Origin: SZAS-103 sp043747745
GTDB taxonomy: Bacteria > Pseudomonadota > Gammaproteobacteria > Xanthomonadales > Xanthomonadaceae
Length of the DNA: 19,412 nucleotides
Reading direction: 5' to 3'
NCBI GenBank assembly: GCA_043747745.1
Contig: JAYTOP010000029.1
Span: 1 to 19,412, forward strand
The stretch's first letter is position 1, and each line of letters starts with the position of its first letter. Made by a program: the position numbers and the translations under genes. Shown piece after piece: positions 7,401 through 16,700 of this stretch. Below the pieces are notes generated by a model. It worked only from the letters and a program-made list of their open reading frames with translations, was not told the origin of the DNA and searched no databases.

Positions 7401-10400
7401 CGACTCCACACAACGAGACATCCGTGAATCCAGGCCCTGTCGCTGCCCATCCGTTCGAGAACTCATCGATGCCGCGCAATGCCGTTGCAGCACAACCAAC
7501 CGTTGCATCCGATGCGTGGCTGCACGCTTTCCAGGACAGCCAGCAACAACTCGCCGAAACGCATATGGCTTTCCAGCGCTCGATGTTCGAGAGCCATGCG
7601 GCCTATCTGCAAGTGACCGAGTCCGCACTGTCGGGCCTGGCCGCTATGGTGGGTGGACACACTCCATCGCCAATGCAACCGATGCTTGCTGCGATGCAGC
7701 CAGTCGCCCTGCTCGCGCCGATGCATTTTTCAGCTCCGCCTGTAACCCAACACGCACCGATGACAGCAGCAACGTTCGCGGCGCAAGCCGAGATGCCGAA
7801 CGCGCACATCCAGGCAAGGCGCACAACCGTTGAGCCAGCGCCGACCAGCGCAACCGCTGCGATGCCAAACGTCGACCTGACCGCATTGATGCTGCAGATC
7901 GTCGCCGAGAAAACCGGTTACCCGGTGGACATGCTCAACCTCGGCATGGATCTCGAAGGCGACCTGGGAATCGACTCGATCAAGCGCGTGGAAATCCTCG
8001 CTGCCGTGGACGAACGCGCACCAGGTTTGCCGAAGCTCGACCACAGCCACATGGGTGCGCTGCACACGCTCGCAGAGATCGTCGGCTACCTGCAAGGTCA
8101 GCAGGCCAGCGCCGCACCTGTTGCGTCCGCACCGATTGTTCCATCGAATCCCGCTGCGCCAGGCATCGACCTTACTGCATTGATGCTGCAGATCGTTGCC
8201 GAGAAAACCGGCTATCCAGTGGACATGCTCAACCTCGGCATGGATCTCGAAGGCGACCTGGGCATCGACTCGATCAAGCGCGTGGAAATCCTCGCTGCCG
8301 TCGACGAACGCGCACCGGGTTTGCCAAAGCTCGACCGCAGCCACATGAGTGCGCTGCACACACTCGCAGAGATCGTCGACTACCTGCAAGGTCAGCAGAG
8401 CAATGCCGTTCCCGATGCCGTCATGGAAGTCGCGAAGCCTTCGATCGCCCTGCCGCATGCAGGCCTGGGTCGCTTCCGGTTGGAACTGATCGCAGCGCCA
8501 GCCGCTGGCATGGCACAGCCGGGCCTGCTCGGCGGCGGCGATGTGTGGATCGTTGGCGATGCCGTACTTGGCGAACATCTGGCGATGGAATTGCGCAATC
8601 GCCGCGTCAATGCACGCTGCGTCGATCGGCTGCCCGATGGCGCGAATGCCTGCATCTATCTTGGCGGGCTAAGGGAAATTGCCGGCATCGACGCAGCCAT
8701 CGCGATCAATCGCGAAGCCTTCGCGCAGGCGCGCACTCTCGCGAAGACGCTTGAAAGCGAACGCGGCTTGTTCGTCACCGTGCAGGACACTGGTGGCGCG
8801 TTCGGGATAGCCGGCATGGACCCGCAACGCGCATGGCTTGCCGGACTGCCGGCGCTGGTGAAAACGGCGACACTCGAGTGGCCGCGCGCATCGCTCAAGG
8901 CGATCGATCTCGAACGCAGCGGACGCGCGTCGCAAGCGCTGGCGGTCGCCATCGCGGATGAACTGCTGGAAGGCGGTGGTGAAGTGGAAGTTGCGCTGCC
9001 CGCTTCCGGCGGCCGCCATACGTTGCGCAGCGTCGCTGAGCCGGTGAGTCCCGGTGTGTCGGTGATTGCCGCAGGCGACGTCGTGCTGGTGTCGGGTGGC
9101 GCGCGCGGTGTCACTGCGGCCTGCATCGCCGAATGGGCCAGCCAGTGCCGCGCGCGCTTCGTGTTGCTCGGCCGCACACCGTTGATCGACGAACCCGCCT
9201 CCTGCATCGGCATCGCCGATGAAGCAGGTCTCAAGCGCGCATTGCTCGAACAAGCGCGCATGCTTGGTCAAACGCCAACGCCATCCGAATTGCTCGCCCG
9301 CGTGCGCGAAGTCCAGGGCAACCGCGAGATCCGCAACACCCTCGCCGCGATAGCACAGACCGGTGCCGAGGCGCGCTATGCAGCGGTCAATGTGGCCGAT
9401 ACGGACGCGCTCGTAAAAACTCTCGCGCGCGTGCGCAGTGAATGGGGTCCGATCACCGGAGTCGTGCATGCTGCTGGCGTGCTCGCCGACAAGCGCATCG
9501 CGGAAAAGACCGATGCGCAATTCGACCATGTGTTCAACACCAAGATCGAAGGACTGCGTGCGCTGCTTGCCGCAACGCTGGACGATCCGCTCAAGCTGCT
9601 CTGCGTGTTCTCGTCGGTGTCGGCGCGCTGCGGGAACGTTGGTCAGTCCGACTATGCAATGGCAAACGAAGTCCTCGCCAAGGTCGCGTGCGCTGAATCG
9701 CGGCGGCGGCCAGGACTCGTCGCGAAATCATTCGGCTGGGGTCCGTGGGAAGGCGGCATGGTCACGCCGCATCTGCGCGAGCGCTTCGCCGAACTCGGCG
9801 TGCCGATGATTCCGCTCGACGTCGGCGCGCGGATGTTCGCCGCAGAGCTGTCCGGCGAACAGCGCGACCAGGTGGAACTCGTGCTCGGCGGCGAACCGCG
9901 CCCCGAAGCGCTGTTGTTAGATGGCGCCAGCGAACGCGTGCAGGAACTCGAGATCACCGTCGCGCGCGCAAGCCATGCTTATCTCGAAGGCCACGCCATC
10001 AACGGCCAGCCGGTGCTGCCGCTGGTGCTTGCCGCAGAATGGTTGTCGCGTGCCGCGCGCAGTTTCCGACCCGGTCTGCCGCAGGCGGCATTGCACGAGA
10101 TCAAGGTACTCAAGGGCATCCGCCTCGGCGGGTTCGAGAACGGTGGCGACCGTCTCACGATCCAGGCCACGCCATTGCCGAGCGAGCGTGGCGTGCAGAT
10201 GCAGATGCAGATCCGCGATTCAAAAGGCCACACGAATTACAGCGCACGGATCGAGTTGCTGCCCGAGCCCAATCATTCCGATCAACCGATGGATGCGCTC
10301 GCGCTCGAACCATGGCAGGGCGAACCGTTGTATCAAGACCTGCTGTTCCATCGCGGTGCGTTTGAGTTGATCCAGCAACTCGATGGCATCAGCGACCAGG

Positions 10401-10738
10401 GCATCGCCGCCACCCTGCATGGCGTCTCGCATGCAGGCTGGAACGGCGAAAGCTGGCAGCTGGACGTCGCTGCACTCGATGCCGGCCTGCAGATGGCGGT
10501 GCTGTACGGACAACGCATGCTGGGTGGCCCGAACCTGCCGACAGGCATCGACCAGATCCGCACCTTCGGCGTGAGTCCGAGCGCCGGCTTGCTCAATGCG
10601 ACGGCTTTTCGACGCAAGCTCGGGCCTTCCTCGGTCACCACGGACATCGTGTTCACCAACGATAGCGGTCGCCGCGTCGCCGAACTGCTGGGCGTGCACA
10701 ACCATGCATTGAACACGCCTGTGCAAAGTCGGGCCTGA
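4478..10738 (+). CDS. pfaA: PfaA-like multidomain synthase: KS-AT-ACP-ACP-KR-DH
   Basis: This 2086-residue iterative type I synthase elongates and processes a fatty-acyl/polyketide chain on its own ACPs. The KS (about 28-485) has the triad Cys230 (DAACASAL), His365 (EAHGTGT) and His406 (GSVKSQIGH). The AT (about 588-890) has the FPGQGSQ entry, Ser693 in GHSFGE and His797 in GFHS, fitting malonyl transfer. An Ala/Pro-rich linker carries a Gln-rich amphipathic helix at about 1014-1057. ACP1 (1132-1209) and ACP2 (1230-1307) carry phosphopantetheine sites Ser1167 and Ser1265 in LGIDSIKRVEIL. The KR (about 1330-1800) has SGGARGV for NADPH and catalytic Ser1713/Tyr1726 in GQSDYAMANE. A PKS-type double-hotdog DH closes the protein, with His1839 in HAINGQPVLP and Asp2001/Gln2005 in LDAGLQ. 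All key residues are intact. Two ACPs is few: marine PfaA usually has four or more. The domain order matches myxobacterial Pfa2; cyanobacterial HglE-type synthases are the next closest alternative. Confidence 0.93.
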   Translation: MNSRDASVPNPNVRASAIEQNMSTNPNQQPIAIVGVSALFPGSTDATGFWRDILEGRDLITDVPASHWLVDDYYDPDPSAPDKTYAKRGGFLDPVGFDALGFGVPPSTMPATDTSQLLALILAQTVLQDAAREQFDTMDRSRISVILGVTSAQELLFSMVSRLQRPVWVKALRESGLPEDEVQAACERIAANYVPWQESSFPGLLGNVVAGRIANRLNLGGTNCVTDAACASALSAMSMAISELQLGNSDLVISGGVDTLNDIFMYMCFSKTPALSPTGDCRPFSDKADGTMLGEGLGMMALKRLADAERDGDHIYAVIRGIGTSSDGRSKSVYAPVPEGQAKALRRAYAVAGYSPETVELVEAHGTGTKAGDAAEFEGLKQVFGMADSSRRQWCALGSVKSQIGHTKAAAGAAGLFKAVMALHHKVLPPSIKIEAPNPKLDIEQSPFYLNTRTRPWIRDNAHPRRASVSAFGFGGSNFHVALEEYQGVAPCAERLASHRHDLVVLMADDSAALVRKARDIASGNTSFASVARHSQREFKSGASTRLAIVASDTPQLQARLLAAAQRIENAPGEAFALPDGSAYGFGAAHGSLAMLFPGQGSQFPSMGSDLAVHFPLARAVWDRAADIQFDSGTCLHDVVFPRPGFTVESAKDDIARLTATQWAQPSIGATSLSMLAVLDDCGIRAGMVGGHSFGELVALHAAGVMTESDLLRVARKRGELMADAAAMPGAMTALALPVEQVRELIAQHGASVVVANHNAPQQVVVSGELQAIVDFETQVAKHGLACRRLPVASGFHSSVVAGCCDAFAEFLSEIAFTKPMLPTYSNATAAPHVADPKIVRSALAAQIAQPVRFVEMVEAMHAAGARTFLEVGPGAVLSGLVGAILGDRPHNVISMDRKNKDGVESLLLALARFVAIGVDLRLDRLFADEREPVIAATHGRPLTPINGSNVGKPYPPPGGKDALPRANPPRPVLPTPHNETSVNPGPVAAHPFENSSMPRNAVAAQPTVASDAWLHAFQDSQQQLAETHMAFQRSMFESHAAYLQVTESALSGLAAMVGGHTPSPMQPMLAAMQPVALLAPMHFSAPPVTQHAPMTAATFAAQAEMPNAHIQARRTTVEPAPTSATAAMPNVDLTALMLQIVAEKTGYPVDMLNLGMDLEGDLGIDSIKRVEILAAVDERAPGLPKLDHSHMGALHTLAEIVGYLQGQQASAAPVASAPIVPSNPAAPGIDLTALMLQIVAEKTGYPVDMLNLGMDLEGDLGIDSIKRVEILAAVDERAPGLPKLDRSHMSALHTLAEIVDYLQGQQSNAVPDAVMEVAKPSIALPHAGLGRFRLELIAAPAAGMAQPGLLGGGDVWIVGDAVLGEHLAMELRNRRVNARCVDRLPDGANACIYLGGLREIAGIDAAIAINREAFAQARTLAKTLESERGLFVTVQDTGGAFGIAGMDPQRAWLAGLPALVKTATLEWPRASLKAIDLERSGRASQALAVAIADELLEGGGEVEVALPASGGRHTLRSVAEPVSPGVSVIAAGDVVLVSGGARGVTAACIAEWASQCRARFVLLGRTPLIDEPASCIGIADEAGLKRALLEQARMLGQTPTPSELLARVREVQGNREIRNTLAAIAQTGAEARYAAVNVADTDALVKTLARVRSEWGPITGVVHAAGVLADKRIAEKTDAQFDHVFNTKIEGLRALLAATLDDPLKLLCVFSSVSARCGNVGQSDYAMANEVLAKVACAESRRRPGLVAKSFGWGPWEGGMVTPHLRERFAELGVPMIPLDVGARMFAAELSGEQRDQVELVLGGEPRPEALLLDGASERVQELEITVARASHAYLEGHAINGQPVLPLVLAAEWLSRAARSFRPGLPQAALHEIKVLKGIRLGGFENGGDRLTIQATPLPSERGVQMQMQIRDSKGHTNYSARIELLPEPNHSDQPMDALALEPWQGEPLYQDLLFHRGAFELIQQLDGISDQGIAATLHGVSHAGWNGESWQLDVAALDAGLQMAVLYGQRMLGGPNLPTGIDQIRTFGVSPSAGLLNATAFRRKLGPSSVTTDIVFTNDSGRRVAELLGVHNHALNTPVQSRA
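7871..8398 (+). repeat. Tandem duplication of the ACP domain inside pfaA
   Basis: Two 78-residue ACP copies (7871-8104 and 8165-8398) are offset by 294 bases. Their proteins differ at only four positions (Val/Ile at the first residue, His/Arg, Gly/Ser and Gly/Asp near the end), and most codons are also identical. They are joined by a 20-residue Ala/Pro/Ser linker. The closeness points to recent duplication or ongoing gene conversion. Confidence 0.9.
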
Positions 10739-10741
10739 TCG

Positions 10742-13700
10742 ATGCGCTTTGCACCGATTGCGATCGTCGGGCGCGCTTGCGTGTTGCCCGGCGCGTTGAG
10801 TCCGGATCAACTCTGGCTGGCGGTGTCCGAGGGCCGCGACCTGATCGGTCCAGCGCCGCCAGGGCGCTGGAAGATCGATCCCGCACAGGCGTTGTGCACA
10901 CCTGAGCATCTCGATGCCGATCGCGCATGGTCCGATCGCGGCGGGTATGTGCAAGGTTTCGAACAGGTCTGGGATCCGACTGGTTTTTCCATCGAGTCAA
11001 GTGAACTCGACGGACTCGATCCACTGGTTGCGTGGACGCTGCACTGCGCACGTGAAGCCCGCCGCGCATGCGCGGTTGGCCCTGACACGCGCACTGGCGC
11101 GGTGTTTGGAAATCTTGGTTTTCCATCGGCGAAGATGGCGGCCTTCGCGCAGAGCGTCTGGACTGGTGAAGGCGCGGAAGACGCACGTCATCGCTTCATG
11201 AGCGCAGGCACGGCCGAGTTGTTGCGACGCGCGCTCGATCTTGATGCGGGCAGCCATTGTATCGATGCTGCGTGCGCGAGTTCACTGTATGCGATCAAGC
11301 TGGCCTGCGATCGCCTGCAAGAAGGCTCTGCCGACGTGATGCTGGCCGGTGCAGTCCAGGGCGCGGACGATCTGTTCCTTCACGTCGGTTTTTGCGCGCT
11401 CAACGCGCTCAGCCGCAGCGGCCGCTCGCGACCATTCCATCGTGATGCCGATGGCCTCGTGCCTGCTGAAGGCGCGGCATTCGTCGCACTGAAACGGCTC
11501 GCCGACGCGCGTCGCGATGGCGACACCATCCACGGCGTGATCCGCGGCATCGGCCTGTCCAACGACGGACGTGGCAAGGGGCTGCTCGCACCTGCCGAAG
11601 AAGGCCAGCAGCGCGCAATGCGTGCCGCTTATGCCGCCGCCGGCCTCGGTCCGGAACATGTTTCCCTCCTCGAATGCCACGCGACCGGCACACCCGTTGG
11701 CGATGCGACCGAACTTGCGAGCACCAGCGCGGTGTTCGCCGGGTGCGATGCGGTGCCTATTGGTTCGTTGAAGTCGAACCTTGGCCACCTGATCACCACG
11801 GCTGGTGCCGCAGGTCTGATCAAAGTGCTTGAAGCCATGCGCAGCGGCCAGCGCCCACCTACATTGCACATCGACGAACCAACAACCGCACTCAACGACC
11901 GACCATTTCGCGTGCTCGACCGGCTTGAAGCATGGCGAGCAGACGCGCCGCGCATCGCTGCGATTTCAGCATTCGGGTTCGGCGGCAACAATGCCCACCT
12001 GATCGTTTCCGAAGACGATGCGAGCATCGTCGACGTGCCGGTTGCGAGCGTACGAATTCCAATCGCCATCGTTGGCATCGGTGCGATGGTTGCGAGCGCG
12101 AGCAACCGCGAGGCCTTCCGAGACGGCTTGTTTTCCGGACGCAGCATGCTCGATGCCAACGGCGAAGGCCGCATGCCGGTTATCGAATTCGATCTCGACG
12201 GCCTGCGCTTCCCGCCGCGCGATCTCGCGCAGGCGCTTCCGCAACAACTCGCGATCCTGCAAACCAGCCGCGAAGCGCTGGCCGAAACCGGCCCGCTGCC
12301 GCGCGAGCGCACAGGCGTCTTCATCGGCATGGAGCCCGACCCGGAAGTTGCGCGCTACGGCACCCGCTGGCGGCTCGCGCAACCGGGCGTGGATGCGCAT
12401 TGGCTGACGATCGCACGCGATGCTGTCGTTCCCGCGCTGGAGTCGGCAGCGGTCATCGGCGCCATGCCGAACATTCCGGCGAACCGGTTGAGCTCGCAAT
12501 TCGATTTCGGCGGCCCTGCGTTCACTGTCCAGGCTGGCGCAGCGTCGGGTCTGGAGGCGTTGCGGATTGCCGCACGCGCACTCGCACGCGGTGAACTCGA
12601 TGCAGTGCTCGTGGGTGCGGTCGATCTCAGCTGCGAAGCTGTGCACCGACGTGCCAGCCTGCAAAAACCCGGCGATGCCGCAATCAGCCTGTTGCTCAAA
12701 CGGCTGGCGGATGCCGAGCGCGACGGCGATCGCATCTATGCGCAATTCAACGCCGAACAGAATGCGGAAACGCAGGATTCTCACGGACTGAAGCTTGGCG
12801 ATGGCGAGGGTTGCGTCGACCTGGCTTCGCGTATCGGTGTGTCCTTCGCTGCGAGCGGGCTCGTGCATGTTGCAACTGCAGCGTTGTGCCTGCGCCAACG
12901 CTGCGGGCTGGATGGCCAACCCAGTCTGGACGGCTCGGCGAGCCATGTCGAAGTTCGGCTTGCGGATGGCGATGGTCTGTTTCTGACGGCCGCCGCCACG
13001 CAGGAAAAATCTGCGCTTGTGCCGGCCGCGCGCTTGCGGTGTTTTGCAGGCATCGACAAGACTGCGGTGATCGTGGCCCTCGAAGCCGGACGCGAGAGTC
13101 TCGATGGCCCAGCGCGATTGGTGCTCGTCAGCGACGATGTACGCATCGAAGCAACGCGCGAGCGTGCCCTCGCGCATCTGCTACACGGTGCACCCGCTGG
13201 TGCAGGCGTGCATTTTTGCGAACATCCAATCGGTGGCGAGCTGGCATTCGTGTTTGCAGGTGCGGGCGCGTCGTACCACGGCATGGGACGTTCACTGCTG
13301 CAGCATGTCCCGCAATTGCGCGAACGTCTCGCCGAGCGCAGCCAGCGCCTGCCTGGTGCCTTGGCCTGGGCGTTTGCAGATGACGATCGGCAACCGAGCG
13401 CACTCGAACAACTCTGGGGCGCATCGGCGCTGTCGCAATTGCATCTGGAACTCAGCCAGGGTTTGCTCGGGCTGAAGGCGGACGCATGGCTCGGCTATTC
13501 CTCCGGCGAAACCAATGCACTGATCGCGTCGGGAACCTGGAGCAATCCGGATGCGTTGATGGCGGATATGGAACGATCGGGCCTGGTCACCCATGAACTC
13601 GGCGGCGAATTCGCTGCCGTCGCGCGCGCGTGGAACCGCCCCGTGCGCTGGGCAAGCTGGACCGTGTTGGCGCCGCTCGCTGAAGTGCGCGCCGCGATGG

Positions 13701-16700
13701 CCGGAGTGGAGCGCGTGCATATCGCGATCATCAACGGTGAACAGGATTGCCTGATCGCTGGCGACGAAGACGGTTGCGCCGTGGTCGTCGCGCGCATTGG
13801 CGAGAGCCGCTGCCTGCGCCTGATCTATCCGCTCGCGGTGCATGTTCCCGAACTCGACGAAGTCGCCGAAACATGGCTGCAACTGCATCGCCGTCCGACG
13901 ACGATTCCGCACGGTCGTGTGTATTCCAACGCGTTCGGTCGAGCCTACAAACCCGATACAGAAACCTGCGCGCGCGCGATCCTCGAACAGGCCGACCGTA
14001 CACTCGATCTGCGCCCCGCTGTGCTGGCGGCCTGGGATGATGGCGTGCGCGTGTTTGTCGAACATGGACCCGGCGGCGCATACGGACGCGCAATCCGCAG
14101 CATCCTTGGCGAACGCGACGCGCTGGTGGTCAGTCTCGACCGCAAGGACCAAGGCATCGAAGCGACATTGAATGCGGTCGGGGCACTGCTTGCTGCGGGC
14201 GTTGCGGTCCGGCACGATATCTTCGCGTCCGCGCCATGCAAGACGAACGCAACATCCGGCAAGCGGATGCAACGCTACGCTGCGCATCCGCCGGCAATCG
14301 TGATCCCGCCGCACAAGGCACCGCACACAGTCGTCGATAGCGGATGGCAAGTCATGGTGCCAGCGCCACGATTGCCTTCGGTGCTGGATGAAAGCGCGAT
14401 CAGCGAATACACACGACAGCGGTTGGCTGGTCCGATGACGCTGCATGCAGTGGCGATGCCTTTCCGGCATCAACCGGTCGGAGCATCGGTGGCGGCGCAT
14501 CCGATATTCGCCCTGTACCAGGACCAGTTGAAGCGATTGGCCTCGACGCAGCAAGCGTTCGCCGCGCAACAGGCGCACGTGCATCAGCGCTATCTGTTCC
14601 TTCGGCAGTCGTCGATACAATTACTGTTTCAGGCTGGATCGATCGCGACGCCGCGGCCAGGGCATGCAGGAGCAGCCTCCGGCCACGATCGAGCCGAGAC
14701 GATCCTCCCGCAGATGCGCGCGCGCACAGTGGCACCTGCGCCCGCACATGAGGTGCCGCGTACCGTTGCCGCACGGGCGACCGGGCCTGCGTTGTCGTTG
14801 GTCGAGACTCCGTACGCTGCGTCATCTCCCGTCGCGCCTGCACCCGCGACGACCAGCATCAAGAGCGTCGCCCCCAATGTCCTGCGCACGCCCATCGGCC
14901 CGAACTTCAATCGGCAGCAACTCGAAGTGCACGCCGAAGGTCGCATCTCTGAGCTGTTCGGCCACGCATTTACAGGGCAGGACAGCCACCTGCGCCAAGT
15001 GCGGATGCCACGGCCGCCATTGCTGCTCGCCGACCGCGTGACAGGCTTGTCCGCCGAGCCGGACAGCATGGGCAAGGGCGTGATCTGGACCGAAACCGAC
15101 GTCGGTTGGGACCACGCCTATCTCCATCAGGGCCACCTTCCTGCTGGCGTATTGATCGAGGCCGGACAAGCCGACCTGATGCTGATTTCGTACCTCGGCG
15201 TGGATCGATTCAACAAGGGTGAGCGCGTCTATCGGTTGCTCGGTTGCGAACTCACCTATCACGGCGATCTTCCGGCTGGCGGCGACAGCATTCGCTTCGA
15301 GATCGAACTCGATAACCACGCCGCACAGGGCGACGTGCGCTTGATGTTCTTCCACTACGACTGCTGGAATGGCGAACGCCAGCAACTCTCGGTACGCAAG
15401 GGACAGGCCGGCTTTTTCACCGATGCCGAACTGGCCGAATCAGCAGGTTGCCTGTGGAGTCCGGAACAGCAGGAGATCGTCGCCAATCCGCGACTCGATC
15501 CGCCTGCAGTGAACAACATTCCGACCCGACTCGAACGCCACCAACTCGAAGCGCTCTCCCTCAACGATGGCTACGGCTGTTTCGGTGCAGGCTTCGAACG
15601 ATTGCAAACCCATACGCGTACGCCCGGCCTGCAAGGCGGCCGGATGCTGCTGCTCGATCGCGTGACGGATCTTGATTCCTCAGAAGGGCCTTGGGCTCGC
15701 GGTTATTTGCGCGCCGAACTCGACATCGATCCGCAGCAATGGTTTTTCGACGGACACTTCAAGAACGATCCGTGCATGCCGGGTACGTTGATGTTCGAAG
15801 GCTGCCTGCAGGCGATGGCGGTTTACCTCGCTGCACATGGCCACACGCTGGAGTGCGATGGCTGGCGATTCCAACCGGTGCCGGAACTTCCCTATCAACT
15901 GCAATGCCGTGGCCAGGTGACGCCAACATCGCGCCTGCTGGTGACCGAGGTGTTCGTCGAAGAAATCATCGCGGGCCCCATACCGACCGTGTACGCCGAT
16001 TTGCTGTGCACAGTCGATGGACTGAAAGCGTTTCATGCGCGTCGCGTGGCACTGCAACTCGTGCCCTCTTGGCCCTTGTCCGCCATGCCAGCCCTGCTTG
16101 CCGAAATAGACGATCGTTCGCTCCAGATCGCAGTTGTCGATGGCTTCGCATTCGACCAGCAAAGCCTGCTGGCCTGCGCAATTGGGCGGCCATCGGAAGC
16201 GTTCGGCCCGATGTACCGGCGCTTCGATGGCACCCAGCGGGTCGCGCGCCTGCCCGGGCCGCCCTACCTGTTCATGAGCCGCATCGCGAAGATCGATGGG
16301 CCGATCGGCGTGATGAAAGCCGGTGCGCGCGTCGTGGTCGAGTACGACGTGCCACGCAATGCGTGGTACTTCGACCACAACGGCTGCCGCACGATGCCAT
16401 TCGCCGTGTTGCTCGAAGCCGCGCTGCAACCTTGCGGCTGGCTGTCGAGTTACGTCGGCTCCGCGCTGACCGAAGAAGGCGAACTCGGGTTCCGCAACCT
16501 CGATGGCGAAGGTCATCTGCTCGCCGAGTTGCACGACGATTGCGGCACACTCACAACCGAAGTCGAACTCACGGATGTCTCGGCGACCGGCGGCATGATC
16601 ATCGAGAGTTTCGCTGTGCGTTGCTTCCTGGGCACGCGCGAGGTCTATCGGCTGAAGACCGTGTTCGGATTCTTCCCGCCCGCTACGCTGGCGAACCAGG

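Noticed and set aside
14957..15500. First FabA-like unit of pfaC as an active dehydratase
   Set aside because: It has HQGHLPAGVLIEAGQ, but the His does not fall 14 residues before the acidic residue as in active FabA-type sites, so it is treated as a structural pseudo-domain.
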